Assembly: GCA_914767715.1 (NCBI GenBank)
Contig: OU612070.1
Span: 1,691,501-1,755,500, forward strand
DNA: 64,000 bases
Direction of reading: 5' to 3'
Origin: Membranipora membranacea
Lineage: Eukaryota > Bryozoa > Gymnolaemata > Cheilostomatida > Membraniporidae
Every line of letters starts with the position of its first letter. Within the stretch, counting starts at the first letter, position 1. Position numbers and translations under genes: made by a program. The notes beneath the pieces were generated by a model, which had not been told where the DNA came from, ran no database searches, and saw only the letters and a program-made list of their open reading frames with translations. This document shows, in pieces, positions 43,867 to 55,269 of the stretch.

Positions 43867-46800
43867 AATTGTTCTATATTTAGCCATACATGTAATGTAT
43901 TTGTACAGTGAGTAATTACAGAGACAGGAGAGGACAACTTGCTCTGCGTAATGAGATGTTTATCGTTTGACTTATTATCTAAATCAATCATTATATTCTA
44001 ACTTCTCTCCCTTCAGTGTAGACACATAAGGTTATGTCGATGACTGTTCCGGTTATCAACATAATGTTCATTGTTTGGAAGCTGCAGAGCTATAGAATGA
44101 AGAGTAGGTCAACAAAATTTTGCTTTTGATGACATTATATTACACCATTTAAGTGAAGCAGTTTTTATCAATACAGATAGCAGAATCACAGGTTATCACT
44201 TCACCATAAACTACTGCTGCCACTCATCAAATTGTGCTCATTGAATTCTTTATAGCTCCTAGATAACTAATTGAGGCTTTAATCTCAGAACTGTCACCTA
44301 ACGGGCAAATAATTTGCAAGAAATTCAAGAAGATTCAAAATCAGGGTATGAAATTGATGCGCTGGCTGATGACCCCATTAATTTCCTCAAGTAAGGCAGT
44401 AACTACTGCACAATATGTGGTAGATAATTAATTTCATACCCTGATTTTTACCATCAGTTTGTGCAAATTATATGCCCATTAAAGTGACAACACTGAGTTT
44501 GCAGCCTCATAATAGTAGTTTTGAGCTATACAGAATTCAATAAGCACACATTTGCCTGTGTGGCAGCAGTGTTTTAAGTTAGCCATAACAGTCTGCCCCA
44601 TATCTCTTGAAAACCCCCTGAATTTGTCATTTTTTGAAACTCTGTGTCATATTCTGGAAAACTGGAAATGCTAGTATAGAACTGAGAGATACCCTAATAG
44701 TATTGTAAAGATTAATGGCAATCCCTAATGTGCTGTACAAATAAAATTGGCTTCTTTTAATCCTTTGATAAAATGGCAGGTGAATAACCCTAAAGAGAGA
44801 TATCAGCCTTTAAATGCTGTGCGAGTATTAAGTGCATGACAATAGATTTTCTATCGTGGACCCACAGTGGAGAGCTGGAGGAGGAGTGGTCTTATGGCAG
44901 TGGATTGTCGTCGTGGGGATATTTTATATCACAATTCACACCTACAGACTCTTATGAGAAAGACTTAGTACACTACAGTCAAAGAAAAATTGTGTAAATG
45001 TAAATTGCCATGTGTACTACTTAGCTTTAGACTTCTTTTGGCAAATAAAGGATGTACTTGTATATTATGACATTAAGTAGGAGGAAAAGTTTGATTTAAG
45101 TTATGAAGTTAATGGCTAGCTAACACTTAGTCATTCCCTTGTCTTTACATAAGCTCCCACCTTAGATTGTTGCTAGCTAGCCAATATTGATTCACCCCTA
45201 CCAGAGCATAGGATTTTTTCTTTTAGATAAAAAAGCTACAAAATACTGAGAAAACAAACTCTCCAGACAGACCACCATGAAAAATCAACTTTCCACCCTC
45301 AAGCAGTGTTGGCCTAAAGCTATCTAAAGAATACAAATTGTGAGAAGATAATCTTGAATCAGATTGAAAACCTTCCGACCTTCTCTCCAAAATTACTAAT
45401 AGCCTAGTGTCCAGTCCTACTTTGTGTCGCTGTGAGAGATATAAAGATAAATGTGACCCCGCAAGCCACATCATCCTATTCCACATATTCATTATACATG
45501 TCATCTGGATCGTTGGATGAATATTAGTTAATGCAAATATTGGTGGACAAAGCAGCAACAAAATTGAATGTGTGTGACAAAGATGCAAAGATGACACTGG
45601 CTAACTTTGCTGTAGGCCTATGTTGCATCATTTACCATATTAATCATTTAGCTGCAGTTTAATAGTTTTGGACAAGCAAACCATGTTATTTAGCGATTCT
45701 TTCAAAAAGTTCATCAAACTAGTAAACTACACTACATCCTAATAATTTCTTGAGACCTACTACTTTGATAAAAAATCAGTGACTGCTAGATAGCCTTTGC
45801 AGTTTACATAAAATTGCCAGAACCAATATACTTTTCATAATTTACCAAGACTGGTGGTCATGTTTTTAATCAAAGTTTTAAATTTAACTATTGTATCATA
45901 ATGATCTTGATAAGATTGTTTCTGTCTTTGTTGACGTTACCACTGCCGTGACACAAGTTGGGTTCAATTAAAAAGGATTTAAATTGAAAGTCACCGCAAT
46001 ATAGGATATATGACATCACGTAAAATCTCATAACGGCAAAGTATTAACAACGTGTGCCAGCCATACCACTACCGTTTAATCCTTTAATTCATTGTGAGGA
46101 TTAAATTTTGGTATAACATACAGAACCACTTGTCAGGAAAAATAGACGCCACCTTATAAAATCCCATAACGCTGAGGCATCAACAATATATGTCACTACC
46201 ATTTAATCCTTTAATACAACGTCAGGATTTAACTTTGATATAAAATCGAAATTAAACAAAATACGAACAAAAGAAGATGCTCGTTAGGTTCAGTAAATAA
46301 CTCTGCCTCTTGTGAGCGGGTAGGTTACCGATCACTGAAATACAAAGTGTGAGCGACACAAAGGCATCATTTACAGACAGACCTGCCAACTTTAACCAGG
46401 CAGTTTTACCACAAAAACAGTTTCAGCCCGCTTTACACACCAATATCACATCTGACTGAGATAGAGAGAGAGAGAGCTGGAGATCAAATAAGGAATACTC
46501 ATTTATCAGGTACAGCAAATGGGAAAACTTCTATTGTGTCATCTTTGTACGCTGTCCTAATATGACAGCTGGTTCTCTTAGTCATAGTGACATATGATAG
46601 CAGGTTCTCTACCTTGTACAGTGATCTCAGTATTGCCAATTATATTTGGGCATTAAACCAATTTTTTAGGTCAGGTAATCAGAGAGAATTGAATTTGTGT
46701 GTACCCCGTTATTTAAATCATAATTTGATGAAACAAGTACAACTTAGTAGTAGAAGTTATCTTGAAAACAGCAAATGTTTACTGCTCAACGCAAATTTTA

Positions 46801-47142
46801 CTAGATATCCTGCCTTTTTCTTCATGGCGTCTACCCAAGGTTTAATCGAATTTGCTATTTTTAGAGTTGCTCCCCTTTGAGCTTCCCCAATATTAATGGA
46901 GGGAATCCGAAACGCAAGCAACATAGATGAAGCTTGATATAGTGTTCGACAGGTATATATATATTGGCAAAACTTAAAAACAATATCATGTATTGGAACA
47001 CCTACCAACATTAATGGTCCACAAGATATTTAAGGTTAGCTTAGCTAGTCTGTGAATTTATGTTACACCTTTTACTATTTTAGTTACGAAAATTCATCTG
47101 TACCAGTTCAAAGCTGAATAACCGGAAACACCAACAATCAGA
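43867..47142. other. Gene-free stretch with a MITE and a tandem duplication
   Basis: 44292-44489 is a small palindromic element described separately. Around 46010-46230 a ~135 bp unit (cataacggcaaagtattaac ... accgtttaatcctttaat) occurs twice in tandem with changes. Open frames at 45223-45597 and 46587-47011 have no recognisable feature or splice partners. Confidence 0.5.
44292..44489. mobile_element. 198-bp MITE with ~65-bp inverted ends
   Basis: tgtcacctaacgggca...aatcagggtatgaaatt on the left is answered by aatttcataccctgattttt...tgcccattaaagtgaca on the right. The inverted arms are ~65 bp around a ~70 bp core. There is no coding capacity and no clear target duplication. Confidence 0.8.
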
Positions 47143-48176
47143 ATGCCACATTCATATGGTGATGCAAGAGGCCTTCCATCAGATCGACCAGACAGTCCAA
47201 GCAAAGACCAAGTGCCGACCCTCACCAACCTTACCAACAAACAAGACTATCTCTTCCCCACTACCAGCAATGAGAGCTTTCTCAGGCAGCTACATAGCGC
47301 TGATACTATGTACCCTAGGTCCGCCTATGAATGGCCGTACACAAGTCATTTAGGACTACAGACACCTCTGCCTGGTGGGACATGTCTACTCCCGCTGCCG
47401 CTGGATCGTGGTTTAGTGATATGACAGCACCTGCTCCAATGATGTCATACTCCACTCACTACAATCCTGCTGAGATAAACTATGCTCAGCTCACATCTAG
47501 TACTCATAGTAACCCAGTACTATCTGAGACTGGCTACCTCCAGTCTATGCCTGAGATCTTCAAGAAATACAGTGTAACTCCTTCTACTAACTACAGTTCA
47601 ACAGCTATCAACTCAAATACAACCACCAGAACTACACCGACAAACCCACCATCTCGCAGCAAGCGAAACAAAGGTAGATCTGTCTGTGCATATCCTAATT
47701 GTCAGGAGATTGATAAGCTCGGACCATCAGCTGCCCACCTCAAAGCCAAAGGACCTCACAGCTGTCACTTCCCAGGCTGTGGTGAGGTGTACAACAGATC
47801 ATCTCACCTTAAGGCCCATATCTGCTGGCATACAGGAGATAGACAGTTTGCCTGTAACTGGCTCTTCTGTGGCAAGAGATTCACCAGCAACGATGAGCTG
47901 CAGAAATATCTGAGAACTCACCCAGACGAGAAGAGATTCACTTGCCCTACCTGTAACAAACAATTCATGAAGAAGGATCATCTCTCAAAACACATCGAAA
48001 CACATGAGGATGGTACCCTTGAGCCACCAACTCCATCCCCTCCCTGTACTCCCTCTCCCTCAGCTGCTGATGTAGCTAATAACAACATTGATTCTAGTTT
48101 TATCTCAAGACAGAAGATGATGGTGACATATGCCTACAATAATCCTACAGCAAATAATATAAACAATCATTTTTAA
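47143..48176 (+). pseudogene. Sp-family zinc-finger gene copy 1, frameshifted and decayed
   Basis: Sp factors bind GC boxes through three C-terminal C2H2 fingers after a Cys-rich Btd box. Here two frames (47143-47352 and 47343-48176) join across a one-base loss near 47347-47355; copy 2 keeps the older sequence. The second frame holds the whole C-terminus. The Btd-like box reads CAYPNC where CxCPxC is expected (copy 2 has CACPKC). Finger 1 is CHFPGCGEVYNRSSHLKAH... and intact. Finger 2 is CNWLFCGKRFTSNDELQKYL with Tyr in place of the first His ligand. Finger 3, CPTCNKQFMKKDHLSKH, is intact. There are no introns over 1 kb. Frameshift plus lost zinc ligands point to a pseudogene, perhaps a retrocopy. 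A working intronless gene with a sequence error is less likely. Confidence 0.8.
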
Positions 48177-50034
48177 TCATCGGCCGGATCCCTGTGCTCT
48201 CTGGCCAATATATTTTCGCTTGTTTATTCCGTAAACGAATGTTATTGTTTTTGCTGATTTGATTGTTGTCAAAAATGAATCATTGGATATTATATATAAT
48301 AATAAGATCAGAGATATAATTATATTTAATTTTTTTTAAATGTTGTGTAAATGAATAAATAGAAATTTCATTTTACTGACGTTAAGATTTTATATCATGA
48401 TTCTGTTGCATACTGAGGATCCAGTTTATTTTCTGTAAGCACTTTTGTTGAACAAGCTATACGGTGCATATCCCTTTTGACATGATTTAATACAGTCATC
48501 ATATTTTTGTAAATATCATAAAAAAAAATAAAAGCAAAGCGATCGAAACAGCATTTAGGCTACCTTGCACTCAATCTTCACTCTAGCCAATGTCCATGCT
48601 CTGATGGCTGGTCGGAAGACCGTCAGAAGGAGACAACCAACGAAATCAATGCCAACAAATTGTCTGACTAGACTCTCTGAGCAAACCAAATAATTTTAAA
48701 CACTTTTGAAAGTCTCTCTCTTCAGGGCAAACCTTCATACTACATTTTCTTCCCGCAAGCCTTGTATGATGGCAAAATCCTCAATCGAACAGCCATGTTC
48801 TAATTTGGTTTGGTAGATTGAACTAAACTTTCTTCAGGAAACCAACAATTGTTGCTGACAACCTCCCTGTGGTCACACACTAGGTATTTTTGTCTGCCTT
48901 GGATCCCTTTTTAGTAAGACTATTGAAGCAACTGCTGTTAAATTTTCATGGCATTTCATGCAGATAGAAAACATATATGGCATTATGCCATGGTAACTTG
49001 ATAATTGTACTGTATAATACATAGTTACATCAGTAACAGTAATGAGTGTACAGCAATGCCAGTAAAAAAAATCGTAGGAGTTATCCTACACTGTCAGTTA
49101 GGTGAACAACTCCTGTTCAGTGATTACTGCATTATCGATTCACCCATCGGGATGTGAGAGAAATATGATTGAAATACTAACAGATACAGCGATTTTTCTT
49201 CGCTGCCATGTGTGGTGAACATTTTGGTTTTGGAATAAGAAACAAAGTCTTCCGCATTTCAATTGAGATATATGCTATTCTCATGACTCATCAAATTATG
49301 ATTCAAATAACGAAGAATATAAAACTGGTTAAATTATTTCTGATGAGCAGTTACAAAAACATGTTGTGCTGTTTTAGAAAATTCATTTACATGCATTTTT
49401 ATAGCCAAAGAATATTGGTGTGTATAAGGCACAAATATAGTCAGTGGCACAGAGGGCACTGTACAGGGTAGAGAACATGCGGGCTGGCACACGCTATTGG
49501 ATGGATGGATGGATTTATTACTATCATAGACAAAAATTTGTCACGAAATACGTTGTTAATACTGACAAGAAAGAAAAACATGGAAAAATCAGATCTCTGT
49601 TGTATAAAAAGTTTTTTAGAATAGTATATTATTAAGTGTATGTATTAATGCTTTACCATAAATATTAAATAGCATCGGCTTCGAATTGGCTTTGAAAATT
49701 TTACAAAACAGGGGTTTCAAAGGGGACCACTAATGGGTTACAACAACAACTGGTGGTTTTGCAAAAAAAGCTTTTGGTTTTATCTATCAAACTAAAATGA
49801 AAATGACTGGTCAATTGAGGTGTTTGCCAGAATGCGACTGCTGGAAGAAAAATGCCAACACTTATATTTATTTTCCCATAGCTTTACATGCAAACTATGT
49901 TGACTTTTCACCTTAATAGGTCGGCTCAAGAAAATTTAAATTCACAACAACAACAACAACAACAACAGCAAGCAGCAATAAAAAACTGCTCTGACATTGT
50001 TTTTAATAAAACCTATACTAGTAATATTTAACAA
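48177..50034. other. Gene-free stretch, 3' flank and 5' region of the second LINE
   Basis: An A-rich tract (ataaaaaaaaataaaagc, ~48515-48535) could be a relic poly(A) tail of the Sp copy. Short (ggat)n at 49499-49515 and (caa)n at 49947-49972 precede the LINE. No exon is supported. Confidence 0.45.
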
Positions 50035-51620
50035 ATGATAAAACATTTTCACCGAGCGCGGAAAAAGAATAGCAATGACTTAGACTCGGATAGTACTTCA
50101 TCTTCCTCTGAACCTACACTGGTTTTCACAATGAAGCCTAATTCAACTGAGGAACATGTCAACCAAGTGCCATATTATCTGGACAAGATAAATGCCATTC
50201 AGAAGAAGTTGGATAGTACTTTTAACCAAACATCAACTATAGAAGTTAAGGGCACTACCAAAAACCCGCAGATAGTGATTGTATGTAACACCGCTGCATT
50301 CGAGTGGATCAAAACTTCACTAGCAAACTTTCACAAAACTAAAGATATTGAAGGTGTGTGTTCTAAGTTAACTGTTGATAAAAGTGGAGCATGTATAAGT
50401 GTTTCGAAAAAGTTAAAACAAAAGGAAAAAAAAGTTTATACTATCAACTTTTTTAATACGACATCCACTATTTTGGTGAACGGAAATTCAGATATTAACT
50501 ATTTCATGGCTCACTACGAGGAACTAATGTCTAAGATGCCTCATCACGTTGTTGATGCTGCTAACCAGGATTACCAGACTGCAGTCTAGATATGTGCAAG
50601 GCTTTGAACAAGTCACTGCAATCAAGAATTCAAGAACTGGAAGAGGTAGTCAATAACCAGGCCAAGATCATCCAACAAATGCAGGAGAGCAGAAACATCG
50701 GACCATTAACCAATGACACATTACGTGCTCACCTGAGCCATTTCTCAGAAACTATGGAGCAGAAATTTAACCATCAACTGTTCTGTGTAAAACAACAACT
50801 GGAATCTTCCATCAACCAGAAATTTGGAACGTATGCAGAGGTTGCTGATAAAACACAAAGTCACGACACTGGTGCACATGTTTCCCCCTTCATACCAACA
50901 CCACACACTTCCACTCAACAAAACCAGGCAAACCCTTTATCCCGACCACTATCCTTCCAATCCCACGGCCGGCCTTCCCATTCACCACACCATAGTGGAT
51001 CACCAAACAATAATACCCTTCACAGCAGAAAGTCAAAACTCAAATCATCCAGTAAGGACCAACACAGCTCAGACCATCCACAGTCAACGCATAGTGAACC
51101 ATTTGCACCTGAAAGAAACATTATCGTCAATATTGAGAAAGACTCAGCTTTCCATTTAAATTACAACCAAGATATTACTCGACAAGAGATCTGCAAACAT
51201 TATGGTCTAGTGATTGTAGAAAAAATAACGCCATATAAGTTTAAGTCAGATCATCCAAAACTGGCCATTCAATTTAGAGATACTGCTGCAGCTATAAAAA
51301 TTGTAATGGAATGGAATTGTCTCCTCTTTGGTGGATCGACTGCAAGGAGACCACAAGACCCCAAGACTCAGAATTTAAACTGTGCCATGATGTACAATGT
51401 CCCTAAAGAAGGCAGTAACAATGATATAGAGCGAGATATCAAAGCAGTTTATCCGGAGGCCACTATTGAGAGACTCTCAAAAGGTGGTAAGACCTTGCGC
51501 ACTGTGAAGGTAAAATTCGCATCACAAACCGACATGAAACACGCTATACACAATGGTATACCACTCAAATCTTTATTCATATATTGCCACCTATCAGAAA
51601 TTTCAACTCCAAATGTCTAG
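50035..51620 (+). pseudogene. LINE-2 ORF1, interrupted by a frameshift
   Basis: The first part (50035-50589, 184 aa) has the block YTINFFNTTSTILVNG shared with the other LINE. It stops at 50587-50589. The second part is in another frame; its first ATG is 50592, but that frame is open upstream and continues the protein (LPDCSLDMCKALNKSLQSRI). It carries a coiled coil (LQSRIQELEEVVNNQAKIIQ) and a C-terminal RRM-like region (MMYNVPKEGSNNDIERDIKA, TLRTVKVKFAS). A single indel shortly before 50589 would explain the break. Its stop (TAG at 51618-51620) lies eight bases past the ORF2 ATG. Confidence 0.82.
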
Positions 51621-54381
51621 TTATTTTACTCAAGGCATGAAAATAGCTCATCTAAATATTAGAGGGCTTACAAGCAAAATTGATGAAGTTAAAAAGATCT
51701 TACATGAAAATGATCTTGATATTTTTTGTTTATCTGAGACTTTTCTAAATGAGTCTAAATCAAATAGTTTTTTCCATATATTGAACTATAATATTGTAAG
51801 ACAGGATAGGAATACTGGTCAAGGAGGGGGTTTGCTATGCTACATACGTGTTGGTATTTCATTCGAAGAGATCAATGTTGCAAACCATTCAATGCCTGAG
51901 TCAATTACTTTGAAAATCTCCCAAACCCACTCACAATCTTTTTTAACATGCTTCGTTTATCGCCCACCTAGCGCACTTGTTGATTGGAACCATGTCTTCA
52001 CTCATTACATCGAGAACATTGTATCAATTTGCAGGGAAGTAATCATTTTGGGTGATTTTAATGTTGACCTCGGTCATAACAGCACATTGGTCAGGTGGTT
52101 TAGAAATGTCATAACTCCACTTGGACTTACACAACTAATAAAGGATTTTACAAGAATTGCAGAAAATTCTGAATCTATCATTGATCACATATACACTAAC
52201 CAACCAGCCAATGTTCGTTCTAGCTTAGTTCTGAAATACTCTTTAAGTGATCATTTTTTGGTTATGGCAATACGAAAAAAGGGTGTTGTAAAATCAGAGA
52301 AAAGAATTAAGATAAATTTCAACGATTATAGCAAATTTACCGATGAAAATATACACAAATATTTCAGCAATGTTGACTGGCACCAATCTCTATGTTACAG
52401 CAACATCAACCATGTCATAGAGAATTTCAATGAAACTTTCTTAAATTTAACATCAAAACTTATAAAACGGAGGACTCGCTATGTCAAATCTGAGGTCCTT
52501 CCTATGTGGATTGATGATGAAGTGCGTGATCATATGAGACTAAGAGATCAGTATAAATCTCAAAATTTATGGGATTTTTATAAAACTGAAAGAAACTTAG
52601 TGACTAACATGATAAAAAGAAAAAAGAAGAAGTATATGACAAAACTGGTAGAAAATTCCAAAGGCCATAATACCAAATCATTGTGGAATGCGCCAAATAT
52701 CGGAAACAAAACTAAAGCCTACATTGACAATGCTGCTGATATTTCTAGCAGTAATTTGAACGAGCATTTTACATCTATCGCTGCGAAGCTATCAAAAGAT
52801 TTTTCTTTGATTTCGGATTTTTCTAGTACTTTACCAAATTACCACCACAAAGGTTTGAAACAATTTCCAAAATTCACAACAGTCTCATTGCATAAGCTTC
52901 TAAAATCAATACCCATAAGCAAAAGCACTGGTCCTGACCAGATTTCAGTTCGGATGTTAAACAAAACATTTCCCTACATAAGTCCAGTGCTCACAGATAT
53001 TTTCAATAGAATTTTAGATGAAGGAGTATTCCCAAAAGTCTGGAAAATTGCTCGCGTAACCCCTATTTTTAAGTCAGGGTCAAAAGATGACCCAGGAAAT
53101 TATAGACCTATATCAGTTTTACCCGTTCTTTCAAAGATATTTGAAAAACAGTTGAATATTAATATTCAGATATTTTTGAATGAAAACCATCTAATATCTT
53201 CATCGCAGTCCGGTTTTCGCACTGCACATTCATGCAGCGACGCCGTTCACAAAATTATTTCTGACTATTCTTCTGAGAAACTCAAACAAAGGAAGAGTAT
53301 TTTTCTGTTTATTGATTTCTGCAAGGCATTTGATTGTGTTGATCACCAAATATTAAAAAATAAACTACAGAACTTTAATTTTGAGAACAAGGCATTTTTG
53401 TTGCTACCATCATTTCTACAGGACAGGTCTCAGTATGTTCATTTTGATGGTGCAGTGTCATCAATACTTGACATCAATATTGGGGTGCCGCAAGGTTCAA
53501 TACTGGCACCAACTTTATTTCAGATTTATATAAATGACCTACTAAATCTACCTCTCTCCTCGAACTCTTATGCATATGCTGATGACACTGTTTTTGTAGC
53601 AAGCCATTCTGTTCCCTCTACATTAGTTCAAATTTGTAATCGAGATTTGGTTTCAATCAACAAGTGGTGCAAAAATAATCACATGACAATAAATTATAAA
53701 AAATCACACTTTTTAAGTTCTTTTGGAGAGGATTCATCATTAAATTTAAAAATTGACAATAACCAAATATTTCAAAGGCATGAAACTGAACTTCTTGGCT
53801 TTAAGATATCTGACTCATTTTCATTGAATGGCCATTGTGAGACTGTTTTGGATAAGGTGTCAAAAAATACAAACTTACTTAAGCTATGCAGACCCTACTT
53901 GACCACGCATTCTGCTAAACAATTTTATTTTCAATTTATTCACTGTTATCTCATTTATGGTATCCATATATATTACAACTTATGTGCATCAAATATCACA
54001 AACCCTATTTTCACTCAGCAAAAAAGAGCCTTGAGAATTGTGGCCAATGTTCAACATATACCTTTTTATTTGTCACCTACTAATGACCTATGTACATCAC
54101 TTAAAATTTTACCCCTTCCAATACTGAGCAATTATTTTACTTGCATTACGGGATTTAAGGCTCTGAATAATTTATCATCTCCACACATCTTTGATTTTTT
54201 TGTTACCACACCACACCGATTTCCAAGAAGAGATACACACTTACTTAAACCTCCATTAGACAACTTAAACCACAAAATAGCAACAAACTTTAATATTTTA
54301 CCCTCTTCATTGAGAAGCACTCTTACTTTGAATATGTTTAAGAAAAGGCTAATGCAACATTTTTTCAGTTTATTGGCATAG
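51613..54381 (+). CDS. LINE-2 ORF2: endonuclease plus reverse transcriptase, 922 aa
   Basis: The start is placed at 51613 (MSSYFTQGMKIAHLNIRGLT), which overlaps the ORF1 end and matches the start of the homologous ORF2; the frame is open further upstream to 51553, but that part overlaps ORF1 coding. Endonuclease motifs: AHLNIRGL, FCLSETFLNES, YRPP, VIILGDFNVDLG, IIDHIYT and YSLSDHFLVM. RT motifs: STGPDQISVRML, WKIARVTPIFKSG, NYRPISVLPVLSKIFEKQL, SGFRTAHSCSDA, FLFIDFCKAFDCVDHQ, IGVPQGSILAPTLFQ and AYADDTVFVA. No internal stop. Catalytic residues are all present, so the enzyme could still act in trans even though ORF1 of this copy is broken. Confidence 0.92.
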   Translation: MSSYFTQGMKIAHLNIRGLTSKIDEVKKILHENDLDIFCLSETFLNESKSNSFFHILNYNIVRQDRNTGQGGGLLCYIRVGISFEEINVANHSMPESITLKISQTHSQSFLTCFVYRPPSALVDWNHVFTHYIENIVSICREVIILGDFNVDLGHNSTLVRWFRNVITPLGLTQLIKDFTRIAENSESIIDHIYTNQPANVRSSLVLKYSLSDHFLVMAIRKKGVVKSEKRIKINFNDYSKFTDENIHKYFSNVDWHQSLCYSNINHVIENFNETFLNLTSKLIKRRTRYVKSEVLPMWIDDEVRDHMRLRDQYKSQNLWDFYKTERNLVTNMIKRKKKKYMTKLVENSKGHNTKSLWNAPNIGNKTKAYIDNAADISSSNLNEHFTSIAAKLSKDFSLISDFSSTLPNYHHKGLKQFPKFTTVSLHKLLKSIPISKSTGPDQISVRMLNKTFPYISPVLTDIFNRILDEGVFPKVWKIARVTPIFKSGSKDDPGNYRPISVLPVLSKIFEKQLNINIQIFLNENHLISSSQSGFRTAHSCSDAVHKIISDYSSEKLKQRKSIFLFIDFCKAFDCVDHQILKNKLQNFNFENKAFLLLPSFLQDRSQYVHFDGAVSSILDINIGVPQGSILAPTLFQIYINDLLNLPLSSNSYAYADDTVFVASHSVPSTLVQICNRDLVSINKWCKNNHMTINYKKSHFLSSFGEDSSLNLKIDNNQIFQRHETELLGFKISDSFSLNGHCETVLDKVSKNTNLLKLCRPYLTTHSAKQFYFQFIHCYLIYGIHIYYNLCASNITNPIFTQQKRALRIVANVQHIPFYLSPTNDLCTSLKILPLPILSNYFTCITGFKALNNLSSPHIFDFFVTTPHRFPRRDTHLLKPPLDNLNHKIATNFNILPSSLRSTLTLNMFKKRLMQHFFSLLA

Positions 54382-54613
54382 TCTTATATTTTTTGTTGAA
54401 TCTTTGTTTGTATCATTTTTCTTTTTTGCCATTTATGTCACATCATGAAAAACATTTGAAATAATGAATTGTTGCTGACAATAAAAGTATATATATATAT
54501 TACAAGACCACTTAAATGATGGTATGCTTCTACTCTTCCATATTTGTGAATATTGGGTGAAAGTTTGAAAGTCAGATTTTCTCAGTGCTTCAATATATAA
54601 CACAATTGCATTT

Positions 54614-55222
54614 TTAACCCATTTCTGGTCCGAGCTTATCAATCTCCTGACACTTAGGACAAGCGCAGACAGATCCGCCTTTGTTTCGTTTGCTGCAAGA
54701 TGGTTGGGTTAATAGTGTAGTACTGGTGGATGTAGTTGAGCTGGTAGCTGCTGAGGTGTAGTTAGTAGGAGTTACACTGCTGGTCTTGAAGGACTCATGT
54801 ATAGACTGGAGGTAGCGTGTCTCAGGGAGTACTGGGTTACTATGAGTAGAAGGTAAGACCATACTAGATAGGAGCTGAGCATAGTTTATCTCAGCGGGAT
54901 TGTAGTGAGCAGGGTATGACATCATTGGAGCAGGTGCTGTCATATCACTAAACTACGATTCAGCGGCAGCGGGAGTTGACATGTCCAACGAGGCAGAGGT
55001 GTCTGTAGTCTTAAGTCCACTTGTGTACGGCCATTCATAGGCGGACCTAGCGTACATAGTATCAGCGCTATGTAGCTCACTGAGTAAGCTTTCATTGCTG
55101 GTAGTGGGGAAGAGATAGCCTTGTTGGTTGGTAAGGTTGGTCAGGTTGGTGAGGGTTGACACTTGGTCTTTGCTTGGACTGTCTGGTCGATCTGATGGAA
55201 GGACTTGTGTCAACTGCATCAA
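54614..55222 (-). pseudogene. Sp-family gene copy 2, truncated before the zinc fingers
   Basis: Minus-strand reading gives LPSDRPDSPSKDQVSTLTNL and YEWPYTSGLKTTDTSASLDM, then an in-frame TAG (near 54953) where copy 1 has TGG. It continues as FSDMTAPAPMMSYPAHYNPA and SKRNKGGSVCACPKCQEIDK. Homology to copy 1 ends at GGACCA, about 54627, exactly before the fingers; a new stop follows. So it has an N-terminal transactivation-type region and a complete Btd-like box (CACPKC) but no DNA-binding domain. It keeps the frame where copy 1 is shifted, so each copy has different lesions. Confidence 0.85.
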
Positions 55223-55269
55223 ACTCTTGACTTCCCTCTGATCACATATTGATAGGGTGAATATTTGGA

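Larger units (their letters stand above)
49940..54500 (+). mobile_element. Second non-LTR retrotransposon, LINE-2 of this window, ORF1 frameshifted
   Basis: It has the same plan and 3' end as the LINE at 21430-26033: the 3' UTR ends gctgacaataaaagtatata in a (TA)n tail near 54500. The ORFs are homologous but clearly diverged, so these are different subfamilies. ORF2 is intact; ORF1 is split by a frame change. The 5' end is uncertain and set near the (CAA)n tract. The element lies between the two Sp pseudogene copies. Confidence 0.9.

Noticed and set aside
43592-43867. 91-aa plus and 109-aa minus frames in GC-rich DNA
   Set aside because: The GC-rich segment is explained as ribosomal spacer next to an 18S 5' end; the frames have no domain and arise from low stop frequency in GC-rich DNA.
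45223-45597. 124-aa minus-strand frame
   Set aside because: No motif, no splice partners and ordinary AT-rich composition; most likely chance.
46587-47011. Overlapping plus (97 aa) and minus (84 aa) frames upstream of Sp copy 1
   Set aside because: Neither shows a recognisable domain or phase-matched neighbour exon; I could not choose a strand.
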